A stretch of 64,000 bases of DNA, taken from the NCBI GenBank assembly GCA_009731375.1, contig BJOX01000219.1:97303-161302 (forward strand), given 5' to 3'. Under the pieces are notes generated by a model, which made no database searches, was not told where the DNA came from, and saw nothing but the letters and a program-made list of their open reading frames with translations. The DNA comes from Paulinella micropora (lineage: Eukaryota > Cercozoa > Imbricatea > Euglyphida). The first letter of the stretch is position 1. Each line of letters starts with the position of its first letter. Positions 44,072 through 56,262 of the stretch are shown here, piece by piece. A program made the position numbers and the translations under genes.

Positions 44072-46416
44072 ACAAGGAAGCAAGCGTGCCGAAGCACGTA
44101 TTGAGTCAGGTGCCCATATTCGAGGGCAATGACCAAAGCTTTTGGCCTTGGTCAAGCAAGTTTCAGAAGCATATGCAGGGAGTATCTGTCCACGTGGCAG
44201 AGATGGTATCTGTGGCATTGGCCGACCCGGCTAAAGCCAAAAAGGATTTTCCTTACGATGAAGTAAGGGCTAGGGAGGCAGAAGACTTAGAAGAACCTGA
44301 CACGCCCATAAGTGATAGGGAGGAAGATGAAGAGTCGGATGCCTCTCAGAGAGGAAGACAGAGACCCCAGACAAAGAAAGAAGACGAATCACCAGAGAAT
44401 TTGGATAAAATGACAGCAGAACAAAAGAGAGAGTGGAAAGAGAAAGAAGCGAGGAAAAAGAAAAGACAAAGTATGAATTAACACACAAGAAGAAAGACAG
44501 CTATCCGCAAAGAGAAGAAATATTATGAAAGGATGAAAACTTTGCAGTTATGTCTGTCTGTGGCTTTTTCCAAAGACAATGTATCTAACTTCCTGCGAAC
44601 ACAGAGGACGATAGGACCCATTGAAGAGTTGATAGTAGTAAGAGATCAGTGGGGTTGCATTTCCGGAGCAGGTAGGTACATGTTAGAGGAAGAGTTTGAG
44701 AGAACGATGCCAAGGGCAGGTCAGAGGTATGTAGACTGGCTTAATGAATTTCTCGCAAAGAAAATCCAGCTTGAAAGTTTACGTGGGGCGCCATTTTCCG
44801 ATGAGGAAGCAAAGAGAAAGCTATTTAAGAAATTGCGCTACCATCCAGCTTTCGGGGATAAATTTCAGGTGGACCACTATGATCTCCCGGCCAGACTAAG
44901 ACCAAATTTCTCGGAACTATGTGAAGCATCTAAGGAAAGATGGAAAATGTGGGAAGAAAAAGAAAGACGTAACAATTTCCGTGAGAGAAAAACTCAAATT
45001 CGCAAAGACAACAACAAGAAATCTCGAGATGGCAAGCAGCGGCAAGAGACCAATCTCCTGATGGATAGCAAGGGGAAAAAGGGAGACAATAAACCAGGAC
45101 CAAAGACAGCTCCAAACTGGACACTCAAAGTCACGTGTTTCGGATGTGATGCCAAAGGCCATACCATGAGATATTGCCCGGTGATTTCGGAAAAGTTCCG
45201 CAAAGAAGGAAAATTGAAGAGGAATCAAACAGAAAACAAGACCACAGAACAAGAAAAGAACGAACAAAAGAACAATTACAAAAACAAAAAGAAACCCTTT
45301 CATAAGAAAAAGAAAGCACTCACTTTGATAACAACCGGCAACGACAAAAACGAAGACGAACAAAGTGACTCTGATACAAACGTTGCTTTAATCCATATGG
45401 GGAACACTTATGATAAGAGCGATGATGATGAGGAAGAAAGAGAAAGAGATGACGAGCAACCAAGCTCACCTCATCACAAATCTACAAGTCCCCAAGCCCT
45501 TTTGAACGATACAAAGACTACACCTAGGGTAGGGAATAGACATAGTGAGAGTGGAGAAGGACGGGAAGTGCGGTTAGTATCGGCCACCCTACGAGGTCCC
45601 TCCTCACTACGGGGAGAAGGCAAGGAAGAGCGGTTAGTATCCGCCACCCCACGATGTTCCCCAGTCACCCCTAACCCTAACGAAACTCCTTTGAGGCTTG
45701 AGAGTTCTTACGGAGTCACGCCTGACACAAAATGTGCCGGAATAAACAGACGCAAAAAACCGTGTAATGTTTCCGTTGAAAAATCAAAAGGAAAAGGAAT
45801 ATACGAAAATCACGCGAAACGATTATCTTATGCGAGGTACTGCGGATATCACGCCACACAAGACCCAGATTATCCGGAGTTGGATTTGTCAGTAAGTCCC
45901 GTGTTGCGTCCCCCCAAATCTCCTTACTACCCAGACGAACGAGGTCTTAAAGCTGCAGCATTGGAAAATTCTCGTAAAATTTCGCAAAGACTCGTTTTCG
46001 GGGAATTTGAAACTTTACGTGACACCAAAATTTCCACAAGTCCACAAGTCTCGCAAAATATTCCGCAACAACCACGCAAACATAATCCATTTTCTAGTCA
46101 GCGGACCGGCCAGAGCAGAGAAGGGAGCGAAGAGAGTGGAGTGGATGAGGGAGAGCGACGACTTGGACCCACTTCTGCCAACAAGTTCGGCAACCAGGTA
46201 GGTCCCACCTCACAACAACTCCAAATCTCTAGTTCTAGACCAATCACAGCACTCCCACCAACACAAACAACAAACATGCAACCCATCAACCCTCCTGTCA
46301 TCACCTTCAAAGACATAAATGAAATAGCTAAAACGTTAATGAATGAGTGCGTGAGGAGAATGAATGGAGATGTGATGCGTGTCGTGAGTGGTGAGCTAGA
46401 GAGAGATGACTTTTGA
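44062..46416 (+). pseudogene. gag: copia gag polyprotein, one in-frame TAA
   Basis: ATG 44062 opens 140 codons (MSLDKEASVPKHVLSQVPIF) that end in TAA at 44480-44482. The frame continues unchanged after the stop: HTRRKTAIRKEKKYYER, then the capsid-like region, a highly basic linker and the CCHC knuckle CFGCDAKGHTMRYC near 45145. The C-terminal part is Lys/Glu-rich and ends near 46416. Gag builds the virus-like particle and binds RNA. The stop is shared with the nested copy. It is either tolerated by readthrough or both copies descend from one defective master. Confidence 0.8.
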
Positions 46417-46739
46417 CTGACATAGTAAGAGCAATAGAAGGAGTGTACTTGGATAGAGCAGTCAGACAGAGTCCCATCACTACACCTCCACAACTCACAG
46501 AAGAGAGAGAAGGTGAGGGTAGAGGAGAGGGAGAACTAGAGACAGAAACAGAGACAGAGACAGAAACAGAGACAGAGCATGTGTTGATACATGTGAGAAA
46601 AAGAGTGATGAGAAAGAGAGACATGACAGTACAGGATAGTGGAGCAAGCACAGACATATCATGCAGAGAAGACAGATTGATGGATGTCGATGAGGTAGAC
46701 CCTGTAGAGCTACTGACAGGTAATGGAGAGAGGGAGTAA
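46413..46739 (+). pseudogene. copia aspartic protease region
   Basis: After a frame change from gag, a frame with Glu-Thr repeats leads into MTVQDSGASTDISC near 46625. DSGAS matches the catalytic D-S/T-G-A/S motif of retroviral-type aspartic proteases. The following frame at 46723-47046 appears to carry the rest of the protease fold. The frame changes make the natural gag-pol junction unclear. Confidence 0.65.
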
Positions 46740-47049
46740 GTCAGGAAGAGCTAGGCTTACAGTGATAGATGGGAAAGGAAGGCCTAGAGCAGTAGAAAAG
46801 AAGATGTTACTCGACACTACCCTACCAGTTAGCATAGTCTCTACAGGACAGATGAACCACAAACACAACAGATCAGTCATCCACCAAAACGGACAGTTAG
46901 TAATACTCAAACACCCCATCCACATTGACGAGAGTGACATATTAGTGAGGGGGAGGTTAACTAAGAGTATGATATATAGATGGGATGATGAATATGATGA
47001 ACCACTGAACGTCAACGATAGCTATGATCCTTTCGCAATAAGGTAGACG

Positions 47050-48612
47050 GGGAGGGAGGCCCCACAAATAACAACAAAAAGAGGAAATAAGTAAGCATAA
47101 AGTAAGTAAGAGAGAGAAAGAATTACAAATAGATATAATATTATACGAAGCGTACCCCAGAAAGTCAGACAAACCTAGAAAGATAGGAATCAAGCTTTTA
47201 CACTATGCCTGTGGGCATTATGGGTTAACAAAGATGCGCCTATTAGCAAAAATTTTGAACATTAAGTTAGTAGGTGACGAGAACGATGTGAGATTTTGCG
47301 AATCTTGCATGATAGGAAAGTCTAAACGCTTGCCACGTTTTGCAGTTAATAAGATAGAAAGAGCCCAAAAGCCAGGTATAATCCTACATATAGACACATC
47401 AGGACCGTGGGCAACTAGATCAATAGGTGGTAAGCGGTTTAATTTTCGGTCACCGACGACTACTCACTGTTCATTCTTGATTTTTATTTAGCCCATAAGA
47501 ATGAGTTTGTAGATTGCTTAAAACAAGCTGTAGCCTTCTATGAGAGACAGACAGGAAACAAAGTAAAGGAAACTCGTGCAGATCAAGAATTTCATATTCC
47601 GGAGGAAGTCATAAAGTGGTGGAAAAATATTCGCTTTCTTTGGAAAACTTCCGCGACAAACGATAAAGACTGGAATCCTATTGCAGAAAAAGTGAATGAT
47701 ATTACGGCGGGGCCAGCACGAGCAATGAGATATCATGCTAAATTACCGCCGCAATTCTGGGCAGAATTAGAACACGCAGCCACAACCATTCACAACATAC
47801 TACCGGCAATTCACGGGGAACGCAAAGGAATCTCGCCTTATGAACAGCTGTTAGGTAGAAAACCAACACTCTTTCACTTAAAACCAATAGGATGCATGGG
47901 TGTGTTACATGTACCTAAGACTAAAGTGCGGAAGGGAGAGTACAGAGGGAAAAAGGTGATGCTAGTAGGATATGATTTATTTCGGGAACTATACCGCATA
48001 TGGGATGGTAAGAAGATAATTTCCGGAGTGAGAGATGTGAGATTTAAGATTCATAAAATCGGTAAGCAAGCTCATCCTCCTAAACTAGTGTCGTGGGATA
48101 ATGATGACTCTGAGGGGGAGAATGAGAATGAGAGCGAGCAACCACACGCAACTCCACAAGCGTCACCACCCCAGTCACCACCTCAATCACCTAAGTCACC
48201 GCACAACGTCAACAGCGACCACCCAACAACACAGTTTGATGAAGCTGAGGGGGAGATAGAGAATGTTAATGTCAATGCGAATGAGAATGAGCATGTGAAG
48301 AAGAATACACTAGATCACAAACATACACGCTTACACACAAGTCCAGAGCCACATTATCCACAACAATCACCCACAGAGCACAGGATCAAACCACAAGAGC
48401 ATAAAAATGAACAAGATCCAACAGATCCACTAAAATTACATAAAAGAAGAGCATACGAAGAAAAATCACCACCATCTAAGGGATTAACGTGGGAACAGAG
48501 TCAGAGAGTAACGGAGAGTAACATAATCCTCGGTAAAAGGCAGCGCAAGGCAGTAGAGAGATTACCCCTAGCAGTGAGCCCAAGAGAGAAAAGAGAGAGG
48601 CTCAAGAGCTGA
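47050..48612 (+). pseudogene. int: copia integrase
   Basis: HYACGHYGLTKMRLLAKIL and CESCMIGKSKRLPR form the HHCC zinc-binding domain near 47200-47340. IILHIDTSGPW carries the first catalytic Asp. After a frameshift near 47440 the second Asp follows in the DDYS segment; the Glu region is near 47650. FWAELEHAATTIHNILP, SPYEQLLGRKP and the chromatin-side C-terminal part follow. The variable tail is acidic and Pro-rich, as usual before RT in copia. Frame breaks at about 47090 and 47450 disable it. Confidence 0.82.
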
Positions 48613-48629
48613 TAGGTAAGGTAGTAAGA

Positions 48630-49924
48630 GTGCCAGCGCGTGCATGGGGAGATGGATGGGCGAAGAAAAAGTATGGTGTGGGACGGGAGAACATAGTACG
48701 GGTAGGGGTAGTCAGCAGAGTGTGTGACCCCAGAGATAGACTAGTAGTAAGAGACAGACCTCAGCCCACCCACATGGTTAAGTTTGAAGACGAAGAAGAA
48801 CGGATGTTAAATTCGGAAATCCACAAATACTCCGTGAAAGATCCCGAATACCCGTTGCAAAGTCCCGCTAATATGTTTTTATGCGATGACCGTATGGTGG
48901 CAGATGAGATTCGCGATTTTTATTTGTATGTAGATGTCAGAGTACCTAGAGATGTCATAGAGGCAGGTTTGACAGCCAAAGATGTTTTAGAGGGTATGAA
49001 AGCAGAGCTAAAAGCTCTTCAGTCCTTTAACACATACACATGGGTACCCCATAAGGAGGCAAGCAAGGCAGGAATAGTTAGATTGACATGGGTTCACAAA
49101 GTAAAGTTAGATGAGAACGGGAAAAAGTTCATAAAGTCTCGTTTGGCTTTACGGGGAGATATGTTAGAACCCGGTGTCTAACCCAGATCAGCTCTTTGTC
49201 CCTTGCGCCGCGCACCGTTCACTTTTATTTCTCGCCAAACTATCTGCCTGGCACAAACACAAACTATACGGCATAGACTTTAAAAATGCATACCTAAATG
49301 CTCGTATGAATGACCCTGTTTATGCATATGCGCCAGAGAGTGTAGACAGAGAAGGGCATGAGGGGATGATATGGCGTATAGATGGTGCCTTGTATGGCGC
49401 ACCTCGGGCAGGAAAAAGATGGTATGAGATATTAGCACCCAAGTTAGAGGAGCTAGGTTTTAGGCTGCTAGATTCTGATTTATGTATGTTTGTAGAAAAT
49501 GATAAACCTTTAAGAGAAGCGATAGTAGGGATATTTCATGTAGATGATTTGTTGTTCACAGCACCAAACAAACAAGCATATGAGCGTTTTGCGTCCGCAT
49601 TAGAAAAACATTTCCCGCTCAAAAGACTCGGTATAGCCCGTGAATTCAAAGGAATAGAGATAGCAATCGAACGGGAAAATAATTTTGCATCAAAGAAAAT
49701 ATCAGCAGCAGATACTAAAAGAGGTAGGTTACGATTCTGCTAAACCCGTCAGTACTCCAGCGCAAGAACATTTCACGGAACCGATGTCGGAATCAGCCAG
49801 CTTGCGAAAATTTTCCATTCCTAGTTTAGTTGGTCATTTGCTATTTCTCGCGAAGATGACAAGGCCCGATATAGAACAAGCATTAAATTCGGCAAGTGTC
49901 ATGCAAACTATCGCAAGGGAATAA
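48630..49924 (+). pseudogene. copia reverse transcriptase
   Basis: WVHKVKLDENGKKFIKSRL starts the fingers near 49090. YGIDFKNAYLNARMND is motif A near 49265, GALYGAPRAGKRWYE is near 49385, and FHVDDLLF near 49540 is the catalytic YVDD-type site with His-Val-Asp-Asp. HFPLKRLGIAREFKGIEI and SLVGHLLFLAKMTRPDIE follow. The frame breaks near 49175 and 49700. The order and motifs are those of Ty1/copia, and the sequence is close to the family 2 copy at 52 kb. Confidence 0.85.
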
Positions 49925-50692
49925 CTTATGCGATGTTAGGCAGAATCTTTCGTTATTTAGTTAACTCTTATCGAGGTTTAGCTTACCTTGAGCCTAAGTC
50001 AGAGCAGAAACCTATCCAAAACTTTCCATGTGGCCCGACGCGGCTCACAAAGTTTGTAAGAAAACAGGGAAGTCCCGCACTGGATTCGTGATCCTATGGG
50101 GCAGCGATCCAGTTGCATGGTTATCAAAGCGACAGAGTCGCATCGCCCTAAGTTCCAATGGTGCTGAAATATTTGCAGCAACTGAGTGCATTAGGGAAGG
50201 ACTTGCACTGAAACACATCACACAAGATGTAAGTTCTCCTGAGGGCGAGTGGTCTTTAACATAATATTAATACTACTTGAAACATAGATCCGTTGTACAT
50301 ATAAGCAAAAACATTGAATTTGATGAAAGAATCATTGAAAAATAGTAAAAACTGACTTCAAACCAATTGATTTCCCTTCGCCCACCACTTTTTCCCAACT
50401 AATTTGCGCCACCTGACCAGGAAAAACCTGCGAACTAAACATAGCCCAAAAGAGCCCGATAGAACTATTTGAGGATAACTCACAAACAATCTTAGCGGAG
50501 AGGGGTATGTCAGGTAATAGAACTAAACACTTACCTTTAGAATTACACTTTATGCACCACCTACAGAGAGACGGTGAGATTAAGTTTGTAAAGGTAGGTA
50601 CGAAAAAGCAGATAGGTGATGTAATGACAAAATATTTACCGAAAGAACAATTCGAGTATTTACTTAACAAATTTACGGTAAAGATCGAGTAA
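49925..50692 (+). pseudogene. copia RNase H, interrupted
   Basis: The domain has WPDAAHKVCKKTGKSRTG (first Asp region), SKRQSRIALSSNGAEIFAA (Glu region) and, after an insert, SPIELFEDNSQT and HLPLELHFMHHL. The final part VKVGTKKQIGDVMTKYLPK is normal. DNA at about 50228-50431 has no counterpart in family 2 and is repeated inverted at 54659-54886; it splits the domain after HITQDV. Confidence 0.8.
50228..50431 (-). repeat. about 205-bp dispersed repeat in RNase H
   Basis: The sequence from TAAGTTCTCCTGAGGGCGAG to ACCAGGAAAAACC is found again in inverted orientation at 54659-54886. No terminal inverted repeat or coding capacity is seen. It interrupts the RNase H frame. Confidence 0.7.
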
Positions 50693-51080
50693 TTTCGGGA
50701 TTTGCGTGTCCATTCACTTATGTTTGCTTTGAGTGTTTTGTGCAGTTTGTTGCTTGTTGCAGCAGCTTTGTTTTGCGCGTGGTAGTCGGCGATCCAGCCT
50801 CGGCTGGACGGCTCTTGACCCACTGCTTTTCTATCCTTCTTTCTGTCCTAAAATAGGACATCTAAAATTTTCCGATTTGATACCCTCTACGGGAAGCGCT
50901 TGCAAATTTCCGAACACATATATACTTCATATGCATACATACTACTGCATGACTACATATATACATAGAGGATGTGATGTAATTGGGAGTTGATGACCTT
51001 CGGGTTACCCATAACTGATCCCCACCACTATTTTTTTAATATTACACACTGGCCACTAATATAGCCTATGACTTGCAACT

Positions 51081-51089
51081 AAGGGGGAG
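51081..51089 (+). promoter_or_regulatory. polypurine tract of family 1
   Basis: AAGGGGGAG directly precedes the 3' LTR, as needed for plus-strand priming. Confidence 0.85.
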
Positions 51090-51395
51090 CGTTGTAATGT
51101 ACTATTAATAACCGTTACTCCACCTAGACAATTTACCGGTAATTTGGATAGTCTTAGTCATAGGCAGGTTCATAGGCCGGACAGTGATTAATACCTTTAT
51201 TACTAACAAGGACACTTTCTAGAGTATTCGCGAATCATAGTCTGGAATGCCTAGAATCAAATGAGTATTACCATTCTGTTAAGGTCATAACATTTTGTGT
51301 GACCCAAAATTCATTAAAAGTCTTTTCTTCGGTTATTCTTTACCCTTAGCGGGGTAGCTTCCCTAAACTCTGCGTTTGAGAGATAGATTACTTTG
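51090..51395 (+). repeat. 3' LTR of + copy
   Basis: 306 bp from CGTTGTAATG to ATTACTTTG, followed by the target duplication GCTAT. Confidence 0.92.
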
Positions 51396-51892
51396 GCTAT
51401 GGCCTACAGAAGAAACGTCAAGTTATTGAGAAAAGGGCGCCAAGGGAAGGGGGCAAATGATTACTAGGCCGGACATAAGTAATGGCTCTAACGACACACA
51501 TCACATATGCCGGACCATACTGACTAACCTAATTAATATATTAATAGGTCTAACACCGTTGGTAGGATAACTACGTGTACCATTAAATTACTTTGTGAGT
51601 GGAAAGTAATTTATTCGTATGGTCGAATGACACTCCGTGTAGTTCTAGTCAATAAGAGTAACGGGCGTAACGGTCTATATTGGCATTCAGGATTGGACAA
51701 TAACAATTGTGTAATAATTACAGTCGTGCGGACTTTTATTTCAGTTTCGTTATTACCTTTGAGTTTGTCAGTTCTGCTATCTACTTGCGGATTAAAGTGT
51801 CGATTGGTATCATGGCTTCTAACGGAGTCTCTCAGCAAACCGGAGTGTAAAAGATATTAGGTTCGTGAGTGACGGTAATTACCTAATCAAGG

Positions 51893-51905
51893 GTTATGAG
51901 CCTTG
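51893..51905 (+). promoter_or_regulatory. primer-binding site of family 2
   Basis: GTTATGAGCCTTG, identical to family 1, again includes an ATG, which here opens only a 14-codon frame. Confidence 0.7.
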
Positions 51906-52059
51906 GGAAAACGATTTTCGGCACCATGCGGTTAGCATGATGTCTCACACACTGGCAGATGTTTAGCGGAAACAAAAAGGATTTGCAAAGTTGCTATTAC
52001 CAGATAGAGGAGTATGCATGTGATATTAGCACTACTCTCGGGGACATGTTCCATGATGC

Positions 52060-53514
52060 ACCCGATGGAATAGACAGTGAAGAGCATGAAGGCATGATAT
52101 GGAGAGTAGATGGAACTCTGTATGGCGCGCCGCAAGCTGGTAGGAGATAGTATGAGATTTTAGCCCCTAAGTTAGAGGAATTAGCGGGATTCAGGTGTAG
52201 CCTCGGACTCTGATTTATGTATGTTCGTTGAAAAAGATAAGCAGATAAGAGATGCTATCATTGGTATTTTCCATGTAGATGATCTTATTTTCTCAGCTCC
52301 TAACGAACAAGCGTATGACCGTTTCGCTAGTATTACTGGGTACATTCAAGTGTCAAACTCAGCCAGCGAATTCGAGTTAAGGGTCAGATTTCAGATTAGC
52401 GGTCAGATTTTAGATTAGTGGTCAGAATTTAAATTAGTTCAATTTAACGGTAATATTTCGCAAAAATTATGCAGATTTTGCGGACGGATATAGCAGTTAA
52501 ATTGAACTAATTTGAATTCTGACCACTAATCTGAAATCTGCCCCTTAACACAAATTCTATGGCTGAGTTTGACATTTGAATGTACCCAGTAATAAACTAG
52601 AAAAGTTTTATCCTCTTAAGCGTTTGGGCCTGAGTGGCTAAGGAGTTCAAAGGAATAGAGATAGTTCAGGAAGGAGGACGCATTTTATTGCATCAGAAGA
52701 AGTATCAGACACAGATTTTAAAGGATGTAGGATATGCCGATGTTAGACTGTGGGCCAGTATTAGTACTCCTAGTGCAGAACATGAGCCCGAACCTATGGG
52801 AGAAACAAGCGCTCTTAGAAAGCATTCAATTCCTAGTTTGGTAGGTAAACTTTTGTTTCTAACTAAGATGACACGTCCAGATGCTGATCAAGCACTGAAT
52901 GCAGCTAGCGTGATGCAAACAGTAAATCCAGGACTTGCTTATGCTTTACTAGGTAGGATATTCAGATATCTGAAAATTTCGTATCGCGGTATTGCATTTC
53001 ACGGGCCTAAATCGTCGCAAGAAGGAAGGACGTACCCCAAGATTACTTATGGCCAGATGCTGCGCATAAGGTCTGTAAGACAACCGGAAAGTCACGTACA
53101 GGTTATGTAGTGCTTTGGGGTGGAGACCCGGTAGCTTGGTTATCGAAACGACAGACTAGAATTGCACTAAGTTCTAATGATGCGGAAATTTTTGCAGCAG
53201 CAGAGTGCATACGAGAAGGATTGGCTATCAGACACATCACAGAAGAGTTAGGTATGGCACAGGAAGGGCCGATAGAGCTTTATGAAGATAATGTGCAGAC
53301 TATCTTAGCAGCAGAGAGGGGAATGTCAGGACCACGTACTAAACACTTACCCTTAGAACTGCATTTCATTCATCATGCACAGAGAGATAATGAGATTAAG
53401 TTTGTAAAGGTAGGAACTAAGAAACAAATAGCAGACGTACTAACTAAACATGTTCCTAAGGACCAATTCGAATATCTCGTTAGTAAATTTATGATAACAC
53501 TTGATCCATAATTT
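52060..53514 (+). pseudogene. family 2 RT and RNase H remnant
   Basis: EEHEGMIWRVDGTLYGAPQAG and FHVDDLIFSAPNEQAYDRF mark RT. A MITE at 52331-52594 then interrupts the frame, and GMAKEFKGIEIVQEGGRILL follows. RNase H is complete from about 53030 (SKRQTRIALSSNDAEIFAAA, GPIELYEDNVQTILAAERG) to the end at 53511. RT motif A lies in the deleted part. The uninterrupted RNase H shows what the family 1 domain lost. Confidence 0.8.
52331..52594. mobile_element. MITE copy 2, inserted in family 2 RT
   Basis: 264 bp with the same 35-bp TIRs as copy 1 (one mismatch). Removing it together with one TA rejoins the RT reading frame, so the target duplication is TA, as in Tc1/mariner-type elements. Confidence 0.92.
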
Positions 53515-54154
53515 TCCATCTCAAGTCTGCAAACTCACGCAAAATACGCAAATTTACGCAAAGGACGGTCAACTCATGTTGTTGTTTTGTGAGTCTTCTC
53601 TCTCTGAAGTGTGCAGGAAGTGTTTTGCGCAGGTAGTTGAGCGGCATCTTTTGGCGTTGTTCCAGTTGAAGTAGAAGTCGAGCGCGAGAACGAAGCGCGT
53701 GGATTATCCACCATCGGTCGTTGATCGCGGCAAGAGCGGGAGAAGGGCATCAGCCGACAGAGCGGAATTCGGCGGGAGTAGTTTTGTATTAGCGGAATGG
53801 CGAAATTAACTAATTATATTGGACTCATGGAGTCAATAATGTACTCGAAGTTCAGACTTTACGTACTGATATGGTCATACTTTAAGGACATACTGCTATT
53901 GTTTTAATCGTATCGAGATGCTATCGCGGCAAAGAAGCAAAGGCGGGCGGACTAGAACAGGAGTGATAATTTTTCAGTTTTGAGACTTAACTATCATAAT
54001 ATTATTTCAGGTTGTCAAACCGATTTAACTATAACTTCAGTTTTTCAACCTGAAATAAGCGCAATTATCGCAATATGCAATAGTTATTAATTGTAGATGC
54101 TTATTGATTACTTATAACTTGCATTACTATGATCGACATAGAACTAAGGGGGAG

Positions 54155-54516
54155 CGTTGGTAGGACAACTACGTTTTTACTTTTAATAATTACTTTGTGA
54201 CTGGTAAGTAATTTATTCGTATAGTAGAGTGACAGTATAGTTCTAGTCAATAATTGTAACGGACGTAACGGTCCATATTGGCATTCAGGATTGGACACTA
54301 AACATTATGTAATAATTACAGTCGTGCGGACTTTATTTCAGTTTCATGGACTTTATTTCAGTTTCATTAGTTACCTTTGAGTTTGTCAGTTCTGCTATCT
54401 ACGTGCGGATTAAAAGTGTCGATTGGTATCGTGGCTTCTAACGAAGTCTCTCAGCAAAATTGACCGGCGTCTAAGGTATTTGGTCCGTGAGTGATCGGGT
54501 ATTTACCTAATAAACG
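54155..54516 (+). repeat. 3' LTR of family 2
   Basis: 362 bp, related to 51557-51892 over most of its length, with an internal tandem duplication near 54325-54365. Confidence 0.85.
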
Positions 54517-54658
54517 AAGAAAATTTTGTACATTTACTGAAAAGCATGCATAGAAAGATATTATATAAGCATTTATTGAAGAGCATACAGGGAACATATG
54601 AAAACTTATTCTGATTTTTGGTCATCACAAGCCACTATTTTTGGAGGTGGCAGGGTGG

Positions 54659-54886
54659 ACGGTTTTTCCTGGTCAGGGTGGCGCAAATTAGTTGGAAAAA
54701 AGGGGTGGGCGAAGGGAAATCGATTGGTTTGAAGTCAGTTTTTACTTTTTTTTAATGATTCTTTCATTAAATTAAATGTTTTTACTTATAGTTTTGAAAT
54801 GTACAATTTTCACATGATAAAGTCTAACGGATCTATGTTTATTATGCTAACGACCACTCGCCCTCAGGAGAACTTACATATGACCG
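54659..54886 (+). repeat. dispersed repeat, second copy
   Basis: Inverted counterpart of the insert at 50228-50431, from GGTTTTTCCTGGTCAGGGTG to GAGAACTTACAT. It is slightly longer. Confidence 0.7.
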
Positions 54887-55088
54887 ACAAAGGGCACATA
54901 TGTAAATTCAACATAAGGAAAAAGTCCTTAGTGAGGGCTTTGACTTTTTTGAATTTATTATTTACGCGTCAAACATGGCTGCATACATCTCTCTGTCGCT
55001 AATGCAATTGCGTGCGTACTCGTTGGGCCGCGGCGGTGTGCCAGGCGTCAACAAAATTTAGGGTTAAACATGGTTCGGGTTAAACATG

Positions 55089-55215
55089 GCCGCATACATC
55101 TCCCTGTCGCTGATGCGATTGCGAGCGTCCCGTTGCGCCTCGGCGGTGTGCCGCGCGAACGGAGCTAGTCTGTCGCTGCTGGCGTCCACCCACTCGTTCC
55201 AATGGTCACCCCAGC
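55089..55215 (-). CDS. possible host exon, chromo/Tudor-like fragment
   Basis: Read on -, the DNA follows a TGTGCAG acceptor and encodes WGDHWNEWVDASSDRLAPF, then a basic helix ending MYAAMFNP. W-x-x-x-x-EWV-x-x-x-S-x-R-x-x-P is the usual pattern of chromo-barrel, MBT or Tudor-knot domains. A partial second copy of the 3' half lies at 54973-55062. It is probably one exon of a host chromatin protein; neighbouring exons were not found. Confidence 0.35.
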
Positions 55216-55565
55216 CTGCACATTCCAACGCACCCAGCTACATACTTGTTCTCCTACTCTATCTATAAGAAACCCGAAAATTTGACGAAGAACCTTGCTG
55301 GCAGTTGTCTGGAATTCCACCTTTGCACACAAGGAGGCCATCCATGAGAGAAAAATTAAAGACCTTTGCAGGAACAGTCGCTACCTGACACTGAGGAGAC
55401 ACACACATGAAGCGCGTGAGCGTCGCGTTGGCATGGTGTACACTGAGAAAGAACCTGATGATTTGTGCAACCAGCCACATGTCTCTCGTGTCCAGCGCAT
55501 CGATCCTGCAGACACGCGCACACGCCCAGCGAACCACACCAAGCAGAGCCCGCAGCCAGGGATGA

Positions 55566-56262
<697 letters not shown>

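Larger units (their letters stand above)
40503..51395 (+). mobile_element. Ty1/copia retrotransposon, family 1 (+ copy)
   Basis: LTRs of 306 bp flank an internal region with gag, protease, integrase, RT and RNase H in copia order. GCTAT duplicates at 40498-40502 and 51396-51400. The 5' LTR is split: its first 38 bp lie at 40503-40540, the rest at 43791-44058, with another copia copy between. The internal region has several frameshifts and a foreign insert in RNase H, so this copy is not active as written. Confidence 0.92.
51557..54516 (+). mobile_element. Ty1/copia family 2, internally deleted
   Basis: LTRs at 51557-51892 and 54155-54516 begin CGTTGGTAGGA. The polypurine tract is AAGGGGGAG (54146-54154) and the primer site GTTATGAGCCTTG (51893-51905). 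gag, protease and integrase are missing; only RT and RNase H parts remain. The 3' LTR has an extra 20-bp tandem duplication near 54325-54365. No clear target duplication is seen. DNA at 53520-54145 is 3' untranslated. Confidence 0.85.

Noticed and set aside
43481-44080. A palindromic viral or telomeric hairpin
   Set aside because: The inverted symmetry is fully explained by one copia LTR inserted in opposite orientation into another.
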